DNA of 64,000 nucleotides from Variovorax sp. (GCA_025352265.1 JANXTS010000055.1:1-64000), one strand, 5' to 3'; shown: positions 1-9,824, counted from the first letter of the stretch. Program-made: numbers and translations. Notes: generated from the sequence alone by a model not told the origin.

Positions 1-192
1 TTGCAGCGGGCTGTGGTCATCAAACAGCTCGGCCATCTTGCCGATGCGCGCGAGCGTTTCGCCATTGCGAACCACCGTGCTTTGGCAGAAGCCGCAGACG
101 GCGTGGGTGGACTGCGCGCTTAAGAAATTAACCGGCGCGCCGCAGCCGGGGCAGGGCGCCCGGTAGCTGCGTTGCGAAGGTTCAGTGGCCAC
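1..192 (-). CDS. Zinc-ribbon protein, probably DUF4178 type, N-terminal part (cut by window start)
   Basis: Only the first ~64 codons lie in the window. The frame read leftwards from a GTG at 192 contains CPGCGAP and then CGFCQS, two CxxC pairs that make a typical zinc ribbon, followed by TVVRNGETLARIGKMAEL. This N-terminus resembles DUF4178 proteins, which often follow SPFH genes such as the one just upstream (stop at 218, gap about 25 bases); the two are probably co-transcribed. No convincing Shine-Dalgarno is visible before the GTG, so the start is tentative. The DUF4178 domain itself lies outside the window, so the family name is inferred from the N-terminal motif and the context. Confidence 0.6.
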   Translation of the reverse strand, partial: MATEPSQRSYRAPCPGCGAPVNFLSAQSTHAVCGFCQSTVVRNGETLARIGKMAELFDDHSPLQ

Positions 193-217
193 GTCAACGA
201 TGACTGTGCGCGACGGC

Positions 218-1270
218 CTAAATCAGTTTCTTCAGAAGCTCAGCCTTCTTGGAATCAAACTCGTCCTGCGTCAGGATGCCCTTGCTTTTGAGTTCACCCA
301 ATTTTTCCAGTGTGGCCATCACGTCTTCGGCCTTCACACCCACCGCCGCGCTGGCCGCCTGCGCTGCGCCAGCTGCTGCCGGGCCACCGCCCTGCAAGCC
401 AGCGGCCAGGTTCTGTGCCAGTACCTGGCCGAGCGCCACACCGGCACCCAGGCCCATCGCGCTGCCCGCAATGCCGCCATCGCCCGACCCACTGCCTTCG
501 GCAAACTTGGGGATGGCCTGCGCCGTCTGGTACTGCATGAACTTGCCCATGTCGTTGCCGACCATGCCCATGCCGATCTTCTGGTCGAGGATCTTCTGCA
601 GCTCTTCCGGCAGAGAGACGTTCTGCACCGTGATGTTCTCGAGCTTGATGCCGATCTTTTGGAACTCGGGCACCAGCTGGACCGCCAGCGCTTGCGCAAA
701 GTTGATTTGGTTGGCCGCCAGGTCGAGGAACGGCACACCACTGGACGCGATCGCGTTGCTTATGTTCTGCAGCACGATGCCGCGCAACTGGCCGTCGAGG
801 TCGCTCACGCCGTAGATGTCTCGGGTACCCGAGATTTCGTTGTAGAAAAGCTTGGGGTCGGCGATGCGGTAGCTGTAGTTGCCGAAGGCGCGAACACGCA
901 CTGCGCCGAAGTCCTTGTCGCGGATCGTGATGGGCTGCGGCGTGCCCCACTTCTGGTCGATCTGTTGGCGCGTGCTAAAAAAGTAGACGTCGCTCTTAAA
1001 GGGCGACTCGAACAGCTTGTCCCAGTTCTTCAGGTATGTGAGGACGGGCAGTGTCTGCGTCGTGAGCTTGTACATGCCGGGACCGAAGACGTCGGCGACC
1101 TTGCCTTCGTTCACGAACAACGCGACTTGCGATTCGCGCACGGTAAGCGAGCCACCGTTCTGGATTTCCATGTCCGCCATTGGGAAGCGCCAAGCCAGCG
1201 TGCCGTCGCCGGACTCGGTCCACTGGATGATGTCGATGAACTGTTTCTTGATGAAATCCATCAGCGCCAT
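218..1270 (-). CDS. SPFH-domain protein with C-terminal SHOCT-like module
   Basis: A 350-residue protein beginning MALMDFIKKQFIDIIQW. Residues ~25-240 form an SPFH/band-7-like domain of the virion-core/YdjI type (GGSLTVRESQVALFVNEGK, then NISNAIASSGVPF). A Gly/Ala-rich linker around residues 255-310 leads to a C-terminal SHOCT-type helix pair (LEKLGELKSKGILTQDEFD), a short oligomerisation module. Proteins of this group are thought to scaffold at membranes, but no enzymatic role is known. There is no signal peptide. The gene diverges from maeB across a 190-base region and is followed by the zinc-ribbon gene, a common pairing. Family assignment is fairly secure; function is unknown. Confidence 0.8.
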   Translation of the reverse strand: MALMDFIKKQFIDIIQWTESGDGTLAWRFPMADMEIQNGGSLTVRESQVALFVNEGKVADVFGPGMYKLTTQTLPVLTYLKNWDKLFESPFKSDVYFFSTRQQIDQKWGTPQPITIRDKDFGAVRVRAFGNYSYRIADPKLFYNEISGTRDIYGVSDLDGQLRGIVLQNISNAIASSGVPFLDLAANQINFAQALAVQLVPEFQKIGIKLENITVQNVSLPEELQKILDQKIGMGMVGNDMGKFMQYQTAQAIPKFAEGSGSGDGGIAGSAMGLGAGVALGQVLAQNLAAGLQGGGPAAAGAAQAASAAVGVKAEDVMATLEKLGELKSKGILTQDEFDSKKAELLKKLI

Positions 1271-1307
1271 GGTCGCTCCTCGTCCGGAATATGCCGGGGT
1301 GGTTTTT

Positions 1308-1338
1308 GAGCAGGGAATATTGCCACATTGCCCTGCTC
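1308..1338. repeat. Inverted repeat GAGCAGGG...CCCTGCTC upstream of maeB
   Basis: Arms GAGCAGGG (1308-1315) and CCCTGCTC (1331-1338) are separated by 15 bases in the divergent region between the SPFH gene and maeB. The same arm sequence, TTGAGCAGGG, recurs as a tighter palindrome just after maeB (3861-3885). No U-tract follows, so it is not an obvious terminator; it may be a protein-binding site or a small dispersed repeat. Confidence 0.5.
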
Positions 1339-1460
1339 GTCCACAGCGATTTCGGGCTCATTCGGCTCTGCCATCCGGTCTATGTCAGTCGAGGTCGAGG
1401 TCTAGAATCAGCCCCCCCAGAAGAAGCGCGATTGCAGCGCAGCCCAAGGAGCCCAGGCCC

Positions 1461-3809
1461 ATGTTCGAATCGACCCCCGCCAACCCGTCCGCGCCTTCTG
1501 CCGAGGACAAACGCGCCGAGCTGCGGCGCGCCGCGTTGGAGTACCACGAGTTCCCGGTGCCCGGCAAGATCGCCATCGCGGCGACCAAGCAAATGGTCAA
1601 CCAGCGCGACCTTTCCCTGGCTTATTCGCCCGGCGTCGCGGCCCCTTGCGAAGAGATCGTCAAAGATCCGGCCAACGCCTTCAGGTACACGTCGCGCGGC
1701 AATCTGGTGGGCGTCATCACCAACGGCACCGCGGTGCTCGGCTTGGGCGACATCGGTCCGCTGGCTTCCAAGCCGGTGATGGAGGGCAAAGCCGTGCTCT
1801 TCAAGAAGTTCGCCGGAGTCGACGTGTTCGACATCGAGATCGACGAGAAAGACCCGGCCAAGCTGGTCGAGATCATCGCTTCTCTGGAGCCGACTTTCGG
1901 CGCCATCAACCTCGAAGACATCAAGGCTCCCGACTGCTTCTATGTCGAGCGCGAGCTGCGCAAGCGGATGAAGATTCCGGTGTTCCACGATGACCAGCAT
2001 GGCACCGCGATCACGGTCGCAGCGGCAATGCTCAACGGCCTCAAAGTCGCGGGCAAAGACATCGCGCAGGTCAAGCTCGTCACGTCGGGTGCGGGCGCCG
2101 CCGCACTGGCCTGCCTCAACCTGCTGCTCAAGGTCGGGCTCAAGCGCGAGAATGTTTACGTGACCGACCTCGCAGGTGTCGTCTACGAAGGCCGCACCGA
2201 GCTGATGGACGAGGACAAACGCCAGTACATGCAGAACACCAAAGCGCGCTCGCTGTCGGATGTGATCGAAGGCGCGGACGTGTTCCTGGGGCTGTCTGCC
2301 GGCGGCGTGTTGAAGCCGGCGATGGTCGCCAAGATGGCGCCGCGGCCCGTGATATTCGCGCTGGCCAATCCCAACCCCGAGATCGCACCAGAGGACGCTC
2401 ACGCGGTGCGCGACGACGTGATCATGGCCACCGGCCGCACCGACTACCCGAACCAGGTCAACAACGTCCTGTGCTTTCCGTACATCTTTCGTGGCGCACT
2501 GGACTGCGGCGCGACGACCATCACTGACGAGATGGAAATCGCCGCGGTGCGCGCTATCTCCGAGTTGGCACAAGCTGAGCAGAGCGAACGCGTGGCTGCG
2601 GCGTACGTGGGTGAGAAACTCAGCTTCGGGCCGCAATACCTGATCCCCAAGCCGTTCGATCCGCGGCTCATGATGAAGATCGCGCCGGCCGTCGCACAAG
2701 CCGCGGCCGACAGCGGCGTTGCATCGCGGCCGATCAAAGACATGGACGCCTACCGCGACAAGCTGCAAAGCTTTGTCTACGCATCGGGCACGACCATGAA
2801 GCCGATCTTCGACGCCGCCAAGCGAGCAACGAAGAAGCGCGTGGCATTTTCTGAGGGTGAGGAGGAACGCGTGCTCCGCGCCGTGCAGATCGTGGTCGAC
2901 GAAGGCCTGGCGCGCCCGACACTCATAGGCCGGCCATCGATCATCGCGCAGCGCATCGAGAAGTTCGGTTTGCGGCTGAAGGAAGAGCTCGACTACGACA
3001 TCGTCAACGTCGAGCAAGACCATCGGTACCGCGACTTTTGGCAGACGTATCACCGCATGACCGAGCGCGAGGGCACGACGGTACAAACCGCGAAGATCGA
3101 GATGCGCCGCCGCCTCACGTTGATCGGTGCGATGTTGCTGCACAAGGGTGAAGTCGACGGCCTGATCTGCGGCACCTGGGGCACGACGCACACGCACCTG
3201 CACTACATCGACCAGGTGATCGGAAAGCGACCCGGCGGCTGCGCAAGCACACCGCAGGACGTGCCGGTCTATGCCTGCATGAACGGATTGCTGCTGCCGG
3301 ACCGCCAGGTCTTCCTGGTCGACACGCACGTCAACTACGACCCGAGCCCCGAAGAACTGGCCGAGATCACGACCATGGCGGCAGAAGAAATGCTGCGCTT
3401 CGGACTCAAGCCCAAGGCGGCGCTGCTTTCTCATTCGAACTTCGGCACCAGCAACGAGCCCAGCGCACTCAAGATGCGCAAAACACTCGCGTTGCTGCGC
3501 GTGCAAGCGCCCTGGTTGGAAGTCGACGGCGAAATGCACGGAGACGTGGCACTCGATGGCAAGCAGCGCGACGCTGTCATGCCTCACAGCGCGCTGGCAG
3601 GAAACGCCAATCTGCTGGTGTTTCCCAACATCGACGCGGCCAACATTTCATACAACCTGCTCAAAACTGCAGCAGGCGGCAACATCGCTATCGGCCCAGT
3701 CCTGCTGGGTGCGGCCAAACCTGTGCATATTCTGACCGCGAGCGCAACGGTACGCCGCATCGTCAACATGACGGCGCTTACCGTGGCCGATGCCAACGCA
3801 GATCGGTAA
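1461..3809 (+). CDS. maeB: NADP-dependent malic enzyme (malic enzyme-phosphotransacetylase fusion)
   Basis: A 782-residue protein, the usual size of MaeB-type hybrid malic enzymes. Residues ~1-430 form the malic enzyme part: [15 protein letters not shown] near the N-terminus, [16 protein letters not shown] in the active site, and a Rossmann nucleotide site around [16 protein letters not shown]. Residues ~440-782 form a phosphotransacetylase-like domain ([28 protein letters not shown]) that is regulatory in this family. The enzyme decarboxylates malate to pyruvate, making NADPH in the cytoplasm. The reading frame stays open far upstream, but I place the start at ATG 1461 because AAGGAG at 1446-1451 precedes it and family homology begins there ([12 protein letters not shown]). 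Confidence 0.95.
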   Translation: MFESTPANPSAPSAEDKRAELRRAALEYHEFPVPGKIAIAATKQMVNQRDLSLAYSPGVAAPCEEIVKDPANAFRYTSRGNLVGVITNGTAVLGLGDIGPLASKPVMEGKAVLFKKFAGVDVFDIEIDEKDPAKLVEIIASLEPTFGAINLEDIKAPDCFYVERELRKRMKIPVFHDDQHGTAITVAAAMLNGLKVAGKDIAQVKLVTSGAGAAALACLNLLLKVGLKRENVYVTDLAGVVYEGRTELMDEDKRQYMQNTKARSLSDVIEGADVFLGLSAGGVLKPAMVAKMAPRPVIFALANPNPEIAPEDAHAVRDDVIMATGRTDYPNQVNNVLCFPYIFRGALDCGATTITDEMEIAAVRAISELAQAEQSERVAAAYVGEKLSFGPQYLIPKPFDPRLMMKIAPAVAQAAADSGVASRPIKDMDAYRDKLQSFVYASGTTMKPIFDAAKRATKKRVAFSEGEEERVLRAVQIVVDEGLARPTLIGRPSIIAQRIEKFGLRLKEELDYDIVNVEQDHRYRDFWQTYHRMTEREGTTVQTAKIEMRRRLTLIGAMLLHKGEVDGLICGTWGTTHTHLHYIDQVIGKRPGGCASTPQDVPVYACMNGLLLPDRQVFLVDTHVNYDPSPEELAEITTMAAEEMLRFGLKPKAALLSHSNFGTSNEPSALKMRKTLALLRVQAPWLEVDGEMHGDVALDGKQRDAVMPHSALAGNANLLVFPNIDAANISYNLLKTAAGGNIAIGPVLLGAAKPVHILTASATVRRIVNMTALTVADANADR

Positions 3810-3860
3810 TGCGCTGAAGCGAAAGCGGGTGCCTACTTTACGGCGCACCGCTGCCTTTTC

Positions 3861-3885
3861 ACCCTGCTCAATTGTTGAGCAGGGT
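3861..3885. repeat. Perfect palindrome after maeB (11-base arms, 3-base loop)
   Basis: ACCCTGCTCAA, loop TTG, TTGAGCAGGGT: an uninterrupted 11-bp inverted repeat in the maeB-RNase gap. It lacks a T-run on both sides, so it is not a classical intrinsic terminator on either strand. Its arm matches the inverted repeat upstream of maeB at 1308-1338. It could be an operator for the RNase-barstar pair, a weak terminator, or a REP-like element. Confidence 0.65.
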
Positions 3886-4012
3886 ACTTGCTATTTGCGC
3901 CGAGCTGGTGCACACTGGCGGGCTTGAATTTTCGGGTTTACCCCAAGGTAAATCCACCGATTCGACTCCCGCTCTTTTCCCTCTGGTGCCCCTGGCGGTC
4001 ACTGTCCAGTCA

Positions 4013-4426
4013 ATGGCCTCGATCACGTCTTTTGTCTCGAAGTTTGCGTTCACCGGCTTTTTGCTGGGGGTGCTGGCGACGGGTACATCCGGTGTCGAAG
4101 CCCGCGATTGGTTCGGTCGCCCAGCCGGTCAATCCACGAAGGAATCGATTGCACTGACCGAACTGCCCGCGCAGGGTCAGCGAACTTACGAATCAATTTT
4201 GAACGGCGGCCCGTTTGCTCACGACAAAGACGGCATGGTTTTCGGCAACCGAGAACGCCAGTTACCCACAGCCCGTCGCGGACACTACCGCGAATACACG
4301 GTCGAAACCCCGGGGTCGCGTGATCGCGGCGCCAGACGAATCGTATGCGCAGGAGAGCGCAGGGCGCCCGACGCCTGCTGGTTCACGGCAGACCACTATG
4401 CAAGCTTCCAGCGCATCGTCCCATGA
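4013..4426 (+). CDS. Secreted guanyl-specific ribonuclease (RNase Sa/N1/barnase superfamily)
   Basis: A 137-residue precursor. Residues 1-~30 (MASITSFVSKFAFTGFLLGV...) look like a Sec signal peptide. The mature part matches the RNase Sa fold: GPFAHDKDGMVFGNRE at ~66-81, then REYTVETPGSRDRGARRI at 93-110 and TADHYASF at 125-132. By alignment with RNase Sa, Glu94, Arg105, Arg109 and His128 correspond to catalytic Glu54, Arg65, Arg69 and His85, so the enzyme should be active and cleave RNA after G. Cys112 and Cys122 could form a disulfide. The barstar gene follows after 7 bases. Start ATG 4013 is chosen because the signal peptide begins there; a GTG about 27 bases upstream is possible and no strong ribosome-binding site is visible. 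Confidence 0.85.
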   Translation: MASITSFVSKFAFTGFLLGVLATGTSGVEARDWFGRPAGQSTKESIALTELPAQGQRTYESILNGGPFAHDKDGMVFGNRERQLPTARRGHYREYTVETPGSRDRGARRIVCAGERRAPDACWFTADHYASFQRIVP

Positions 4427-4433
4427 TGACCGC

Positions 4434-4925
4434 ATGAACGATGAGCTGTTGAGGGGAGCGGCGCCTCGAAGCGTCACGACGAAAGAAGACATGTTGACGA
4501 CAACTATGGAAAGACCAGCGGAGATGACCTTATCCCTTCGTTCCGTGCGACCGAACATCGTGCAGTCGATTCGTGCATTTCGTGTGAACGACCTGCAGGA
4601 AGCGGCGCATGCGGCGGGCCAGCACTTTCTCTATGCCAATCTGGGCAACGCCCAGACCAAGCAGGACGTGCTTGACCTTATTGCCCAGCAGTTCACCTTC
4701 CCGGCGCATTTCGGTAAGAATTTCGACGCGTTGTACGACTGCATGACAGACCCGCTGCATAAGTCGGGTCCGCAGCCCGGTTTCATCATCGTGCTCGAGC
4801 AAATTCCGGCCAACGCCAAATTCGACAAGGAAGCGCGCGAGCAGCTGCTCGATATTTTCCGCGACGCCTCTGACTACTGGGGGGATCGAAAAATACCCTT
4901 CCGGTGTTTCTATTCTTTTCTGTAG
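4434..4925 (+). CDS. Barstar family ribonuclease inhibitor
   Basis: A 163-residue protein with a barstar domain in the C-terminal ~115 residues: IRAFRVNDLQEAAHAAG, then FPAHFGKNFDALYDCM (89-104). Asp98 and Asp102 align with barstar Asp35 and Asp39, the residues that plug the RNase active site. It has no signal peptide, so it should act in the cytoplasm to neutralise RNase made by the preceding gene before export. The RNase stop is 7 bases upstream, implying translational coupling. The N-terminal ~35 residues are unlike barstar, so the true start may be ATG 4491, which has AAAGAAG a few bases upstream. The barstar assignment is firm; the exact start is not. Confidence 0.88.
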   Translation: MNDELLRGAAPRSVTTKEDMLTTTMERPAEMTLSLRSVRPNIVQSIRAFRVNDLQEAAHAAGQHFLYANLGNAQTKQDVLDLIAQQFTFPAHFGKNFDALYDCMTDPLHKSGPQPGFIIVLEQIPANAKFDKEAREQLLDIFRDASDYWGDRKIPFRCFYSFL

Positions 4926-5142
4926 CCCGTTCTGCACACACCAGCCAAGCAGAACGGGCGAAAGAGGCCTCGCAGGGTACAGACGCGCTATCGGGGATCG
5001 ACCTCACAATCGATCCCACCGCCGAAAAGATGCCGACCGACAAACTAGTCGACGTGTCGCCATTGGCGCTGCGTATGAGCAGCCCGTTTAATTCCAATTA
5101 CTGGCTTTCAGCCGCCTAAAGACGGCTCTGGAGCCACCAATG

Positions 5143-5167
5143 AAAAAGCCCGCTAAACGGGCTTTTT
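5143..5167. terminator. Bidirectional intrinsic terminator between barstar and rsmA
   Basis: AAAAAGCCCG, loop CTAAA, CGGGCTTTTT: a short GC-rich hairpin with A- and T-runs on opposite sides, placed between two convergent genes. It can end both the RNase-barstar transcript (+) and the lptD-surA-rsmA transcript (-). Confidence 0.85.
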
Positions 5168-5196
5168 CATTTTGCAGAGGCTCCAGGCTTGGCTTG

Positions 5197-5970
5197 CTAT
5201 GGGGGCACGGTTCGAGCCAAGGCCAAATACTCCGCGACCGGAACTTCTTCAGCGCGGCGCTGCACATCGAACTCGCCCTCGAAGCCATGCGTGTCCAGCC
5301 ATTTTCCCAGCGTATGGCGCATGATTTTCCGGCGCTGGCTGAAGGCCACCTGAACGATCTCTCCGAGCCTTTTGACATCGACTGCTGGCGGCACAGCCAG
5401 CGGCACCATGCGCACGATGGCGCTGTCGACGCGTGGCGGCGGATCGAAGCTCTCGGGCGGTACGAACAACACATTGGCCATGTCGTATCGCCACTGCAGC
5501 ATCACGCTCAAACGGCTGTAGTCGGAGGTGGCGGGCTTGGCGACCATTCGGTCGATCACCTCCTTTTGCAGCATGAAGTGCTGGTCAATGACTCGGTGCG
5601 CTGAATCGAGCAGGTGAAAAAGGATCGGCGTCGAGATGTTGTACGGCAGGTTGCCCACGACACGCAGCCCCATTGCAGGTGGCACCGTCAGGCGATCGGC
5701 CAAAGCACCGAAATCGACTTTCAACACATCGGACTCGATCACGTCGAGCTGGCCATGACCACGCAACCTTACAGCCAGGTCGCGGTCGAGCTCGATCACC
5801 GTGAGGCGCCCAAGACGCTCGACCAGCGGCTGCGTGAGTGCGGCGAGACCGGGGCCGATCTCGACCATGGCGTCACCCGGCTGCGGCGCGATCTCGTGCA
5901 CGATCGCATCGATGATCCCGCCATCGGTCAGAAAGTGCTGGCCGAAACGTTTGCGCGGGATGTGCTTCAC
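5197..5970 (-). CDS. rsmA: 16S rRNA dimethyladenosine transferase (A1518/A1519)
   Basis: A 257-residue RsmA/KsgA, normal family length. It begins [17 protein letters not shown], the conserved family N-terminus; the SAM-binding motif is [14 protein letters not shown] and the adenine-flipping motif is [13 protein letters not shown]. It dimethylates two adjacent adenines in helix 45 of 16S rRNA late in 30S assembly. The start is GTG 5970, one base after the surA stop (TAA 5972-5974); the longer open frame upstream is shadow inside surA. It is last in an lptD-surA-rsmA operon, an arrangement conserved in proteobacteria. Confidence 0.96.
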   Translation of the reverse strand: MKHIPRKRFGQHFLTDGGIIDAIVHEIAPQPGDAMVEIGPGLAALTQPLVERLGRLTVIELDRDLAVRLRGHGQLDVIESDVLKVDFGALADRLTVPPAMGLRVVGNLPYNISTPILFHLLDSAHRVIDQHFMLQKEVIDRMVAKPATSDYSRLSVMLQWRYDMANVLFVPPESFDPPPRVDSAIVRMVPLAVPPAVDVKRLGEIVQVAFSQRRKIMRHTLGKWLDTHGFEGEFDVQRRAEEVPVAEYLALARTVPP

Positions 5971-5971
5971 T

Positions 5972-7390
5972 TTAGCTTTGCGGCGGTTCGCGGTACTCGA
6001 CGTACGCGCGAGCGCGGACTTCTTGCGCCCAGGTGTCGAAGGCTTCTTCGGCCTTCTTCTCACGCAACTCGGCCCGCGCCGTTTCACGCTGCTCCGCCTG
6101 GCTGAGTTTGGATTCGCGGCGCCCCTCGACCTGGATCAGGTGCACCCCAAAACGGGAGACCAGTGGGTCGCTGATCTGGCCCGGTGCCAACCGACCCATC
6201 GCCTCTTCGAACTCGGGCACGAATTGGCCCGGCCGCGACCAGCCCAGCTCGCCGCCATCCTTCGCGCTGCCGTCTTGCGAATGGTCTTTCGCCAAGGCGG
6301 CAAAATCAGCCGACCCGCTCTGGATGCGGCGCTTGTATTCGGCCAGTTTGGCCACCGCGTCAGCCGTTGGGACCTTGGGGTCGCTGCGCAGCAGGATGTG
6401 GCGCACTTGCGTTTGGGTGACCACACCTTCGGCGGACCCGGCCTCGCCCTTGGCAAGCACCTTGATCACATGGAAACCAGCGCCCGAACGGACTGGCCCG
6501 GCAATGCCGTTGACCGCGACCGATTGAGTCGCCTCGACGAACAACTGTGGATATTTGTCGGCGCTGCGTAGGCCGATGGCGCCGCCATTCACGCGCTCCG
6601 GCGAATCGGACAGGTCGCGCGCCAGCTTGGCGAAGTCTTCGCCCGCCTTGGCACGCTGCGCAATACCTTGCGCCTTTTGCTGTGCCTTGGCGACATCCGC
6701 CGCGCTGGCGCCATCCGGCACCGCGACCAGCACCTGAGCCAGATTGATATCGGGTGCATTCGCTTTCGAATTCAGCTTTTGTTCGCGCAGGTACTGGTCG
6801 ACATCCAGATCGGTGATCTTCAGCTTGTTGTCGACTTCTCGGTCGCGCAGGCGGGTCAGCGTCAGCTGATTGCGCAGGTCGCCGCGGAATTCGTCGAGCG
6901 TGATGCCATCGGCCTGGACGCGGGTGCGCAACTCGCTCAGGCTGAGCTGGTTCTGGCGCGCCACGGTTTGCTCCGCTTGCTCGATCGCGAGATCGTCGAC
7001 GTTGACTCGCGTCTCTTTCGCGAGTTGCAATTGCGCACGCTCCAGGATCAGTCGCTCCAGCACCAGACGCGCAAGTTCAGCTCGCGGCATGCGTTCGGCT
7101 TCGGCGTTCTCTTTCAAGACACGAGACATCCGGGATTGCACTTCAGTGTTGGTGATCGGGTCTGAATTGACGAGTGCCACGATGAACTCAGCAGAACGCT
7201 GCACGGCCGGGCCGGACGGCGCAGCCGCTGCCGGTGCAGCTGCGCCCGGTGCGGGTAGCACACGCGGGCCGGTACGCATGATGTCGGTGATGCCTCGACC
7301 GCTCGGGCGAAAGCCTTGCGCCTGCGCACTGGACGTAACGACCAATGTGGCGAAACAGGCCAAAGTGAGAGTGGATCGGATGTAGTTCAT
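5972..7390 (-). CDS. surA: Periplasmic chaperone/peptidyl-prolyl isomerase SurA
   Basis: A 472-residue precursor with a signal peptide ([24 protein letters not shown]). A SurA N-terminal chaperone domain spans ~55-200 ([15 protein letters not shown]), followed by two parvulin domains: one around [13 protein letters not shown]...GFHVIKVL and one around [10 protein letters not shown]...[18 protein letters not shown]...[11 protein letters not shown]. SurA escorts unfolded outer-membrane proteins through the periplasm to the Bam machine; LptD, encoded just upstream (gap 22 bases), is among its best-known clients. Confidence 0.96.
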   Translation of the reverse strand: MNYIRSTLTLACFATLVVTSSAQAQGFRPSGRGITDIMRTGPRVLPAPGAAAPAAAAPSGPAVQRSAEFIVALVNSDPITNTEVQSRMSRVLKENAEAERMPRAELARLVLERLILERAQLQLAKETRVNVDDLAIEQAEQTVARQNQLSLSELRTRVQADGITLDEFRGDLRNQLTLTRLRDREVDNKLKITDLDVDQYLREQKLNSKANAPDINLAQVLVAVPDGASAADVAKAQQKAQGIAQRAKAGEDFAKLARDLSDSPERVNGGAIGLRSADKYPQLFVEATQSVAVNGIAGPVRSGAGFHVIKVLAKGEAGSAEGVVTQTQVRHILLRSDPKVPTADAVAKLAEYKRRIQSGSADFAALAKDHSQDGSAKDGGELGWSRPGQFVPEFEEAMGRLAPGQISDPLVSRFGVHLIQVEGRRESKLSQAEQRETARAELREKKAEEAFDTWAQEVRARAYVEYREPPQS

Positions 7391-7412
7391 GGCGGATGTC
7401 CTGGCAATTGGC

Positions 7413-9824
7413 TCAGTCGTAATTGGTGAAGCGGCTCGCGCCGGGATAGGGCGCCCGCAATGGCTGGTAACGCTGAATGTTTTGCGTCAACGTGCGAAGC
7501 GGACTGGTGCCGACGCTCGCAAAGCCGACGAATTCGAGCTGGAACATCAGCCGCGTCCCCGCTGAGACCTGGCCAGTGCTCAAACGTTCCAGCACCACGC
7601 GGCCGATCCAGCAGCAACCGTCGTATTCGAAGCCGAGCACGCCATCGGTCAAGGTCTTGTCCTGGATGCTGTAGTTGAGGCGTCCGACCGCATACCAGCG
7701 CCCGCCGCCGGCACCGCGACCCGGCCCCAAATCTTTGCCCCTGTCACCCCAGAGATCGTTCAACGGCCACTGGAAGCCGACGTCGATCGACTTGTTGCCA
7801 TCGCTTCCGCCGGCCGTGGTCGGCGCCTGGAAACGGTACGAGGCAGTCAGGTTGTGATACGCCTCCGGGCTGTAGCGCGCAGTGACGGCGGTACGCACTG
7901 AGCGGTGCGTGTCGGCGTTGTACTGGAACGTCGTGTCCAGGCTCCACTTCGACGTCCAGTTGATCTGGGCGCCCAACAGCAAATCGCTCACTCCGGCCCG
8001 CGAGGCGACGGACGCAGCGGTCGAACCGGTTGCCGGCAACGTCACGTCCTGGTCCCTGATGCGATAGCGCTGCGCGATACCGAAGCGCGCGGCTTCGGCA
8101 CCGGTGTCGGCGTCGTACAGGCGCGTGGTCAGGCCGACTGTGAGCGCGTTGGTGGCGGACACGCGGTCGTGTCCCGAAAATTCGTTCTCGGTATAGACCG
8201 TCGCAAAGTTGAAGTCGTTGGACGCGCTGTCGTAGACCGGCAGGTTGCTCTGATTGCGATACGGCGTGTAGACGTAATAGGCCCGTGGTTCCAGCGTCTG
8301 CCGGAAGGCACGGCCAAAGAAATTGGCATCGCGCTCGAAAATCAGGCCGCTGTCGAGGCTGAAAGTCGGCACCGTACTCGATGCGCTCGTCGAGCCGTTG
8401 GCCAACGCCGAATCGAGCTGGTAGCTGGCGGTGTGCAGCTTGAGCTTGGGAATGACAAAACCGCCAGACGACAACAGTGGCCGGCTGATCTCGCCCTCGG
8501 CGAACACGCGGTCGCCGTTGGGTTGCAGCTGAACCAACGGGTCGGCCCGAAAGCGCGTGTAGTCCGTTGCCAGCTTGATGTCGAGGCCGTGCCAGTCGTA
8601 CTTGGCGTAATTGGCAGTGATCTGCGGCAGCCGGTCGTACGGCGGCGTGATGGTCGAGGCGTCGTACTGCAGCGTTTGGTACTTGGTCGCGCCAAACGAA
8701 CCGCTCCAGTCGTCCTTGCTCCAGTTGAGCGCGCCATTGGTCGCGAGCAGGCGCGAGGTCAGCGACGGCGTACGTGTGAAATCGCGCCAGTAGTTGTCGT
8801 CGCTCACGCGGTTGATGTTGAACACCATGCCGAGCGAATCGAGCCCGAAAGGCTTGGGATCGAAGGTCTGTTCATGGTGCGTCCACAAGCCCCAGCGCTT
8901 GCGGTTGCGCAACTCGTCCGTCGGCATGTAGTCGAAGCGGATCTGGCCCGAATATTTATCCTCCAGGTAGCGAAACTCGCTGCCCAGATTCACGCCACGC
9001 TTGCTCATCAGGTCGGGATAGAACGTCGCATCCCGATTGGGCGCAATGTTCCAGTAATACGGCGCTGTTATGTCGATTCCGTTGACGCTGCTGATGCCTA
9101 CCGTCGGCGGCAGGAAGCCGGTCTTGCGATCGTTGTTGAGCGGAAAGCTCATGGAGGGCAACGCCGGCGTGCTGATGCCCATGAAGCTCAGCCGTGCGTC
9201 GGTAGCGACTCCGACGTTTTCTTCGGAGTCGGTGGTGAGCGTGGCCGCGGTCAGGAGCCAGGCCGGCATCCAGCCTGGATAGTCCTCGCGCCGACACGTG
9301 GTGTAGGTCGCCTGGCGCGCAACCGACACATTGCTGTCGACGAAATCGATTCGCTCGGCGTCGCCATGTGCACCGGTGGCCAGGAATCGATAACGCACGT
9401 TATTGAAAAAACCCTCGAAGGTTTCGAGCTTCAGCTCGAGCTCGGGGCCTTCGTAGACGTTGCCCGCCTGATTCACGCGGACGTTGCCCCGGGCCTTGGC
9501 CAGATCATCGGGCTGGTAGTACTCGAGGCGGTCTGCATTGATGACCGTGTCGCCGCGTCGCATCGAGGCATGGCCTTCGACGATCGTTTCGAGATCGGGC
9601 CGGCCCGAAAGCTTGTCGCCATCGACAAAGCTCGGCAGCTGGCCGCGCTCTGCAGGCGGCAGTGTTTCCGTAAGTTGCGGCGTCCGCTTCAGCATGAGCG
9701 GCGGGTCATTGGCGGGCGCATCTTGCGCCAACGAGCCGTGCGAATGCAGCAACGCCAAGGACAGCGCGGCCAGAGGCAGCGGCGCGCGGCGACGCCGCCA
9801 CATTGCTCGTTTCAGTTCAGGCAT
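7413..9824 (-). CDS. lptD: LPS-assembly outer membrane protein LptD
   Basis: An 803-residue protein. After a signal sequence (PLPLAALSLALLHSHGSLAQ) comes a periplasmic LptA/OstA-like beta-jellyroll at ~60-180 (VINADRLEYYQPDDLAKARG) and a large C-terminal LptD barrel (FPLNNDRKTGFLPPTVG; DYMPTDELRNRKRWGLW). It forms the outer-membrane LPS translocon with the lipoprotein LptE. It heads the lptD-surA-rsmA operon and diverges from amgK. I place the start at ATG 9824; the frame is open to 9878 and a later ATG at MWRRRRAPL is also possible. None has a strong ribosome-binding site. Confidence 0.94.
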   Translation of the reverse strand: MPELKRAMWRRRRAPLPLAALSLALLHSHGSLAQDAPANDPPLMLKRTPQLTETLPPAERGQLPSFVDGDKLSGRPDLETIVEGHASMRRGDTVINADRLEYYQPDDLAKARGNVRVNQAGNVYEGPELELKLETFEGFFNNVRYRFLATGAHGDAERIDFVDSNVSVARQATYTTCRREDYPGWMPAWLLTAATLTTDSEENVGVATDARLSFMGISTPALPSMSFPLNNDRKTGFLPPTVGISSVNGIDITAPYYWNIAPNRDATFYPDLMSKRGVNLGSEFRYLEDKYSGQIRFDYMPTDELRNRKRWGLWTHHEQTFDPKPFGLDSLGMVFNINRVSDDNYWRDFTRTPSLTSRLLATNGALNWSKDDWSGSFGATKYQTLQYDASTITPPYDRLPQITANYAKYDWHGLDIKLATDYTRFRADPLVQLQPNGDRVFAEGEISRPLLSSGGFVIPKLKLHTASYQLDSALANGSTSASSTVPTFSLDSGLIFERDANFFGRAFRQTLEPRAYYVYTPYRNQSNLPVYDSASNDFNFATVYTENEFSGHDRVSATNALTVGLTTRLYDADTGAEAARFGIAQRYRIRDQDVTLPATGSTAASVASRAGVSDLLLGAQINWTSKWSLDTTFQYNADTHRSVRTAVTARYSPEAYHNLTASYRFQAPTTAGGSDGNKSIDVGFQWPLNDLWGDRGKDLGPGRGAGGGRWYAVGRLNYSIQDKTLTDGVLGFEYDGCCWIGRVVLERLSTGQVSAGTRLMFQLEFVGFASVGTSPLRTLTQNIQRYQPLRAPYPGASRFTNYD

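Noticed and set aside
1380-3587. 735-codon open frame on the minus strand
   Set aside because: It is antisense to maeB, whose protein is unmistakable. High GC with strong codon bias leaves long open antisense frames.
4215-4433. Upstream extension of the barstar frame through the RNase gene
   Set aside because: It would put 73 unrelated residues before barstar and overlap most of the RNase catalytic domain in another frame.
4904-5119. Small open frame after barstar (71 codons)
   Set aside because: No homology, start inside the barstar 3' end, no ribosome-binding site; followed by the terminator of the RNase-barstar unit.
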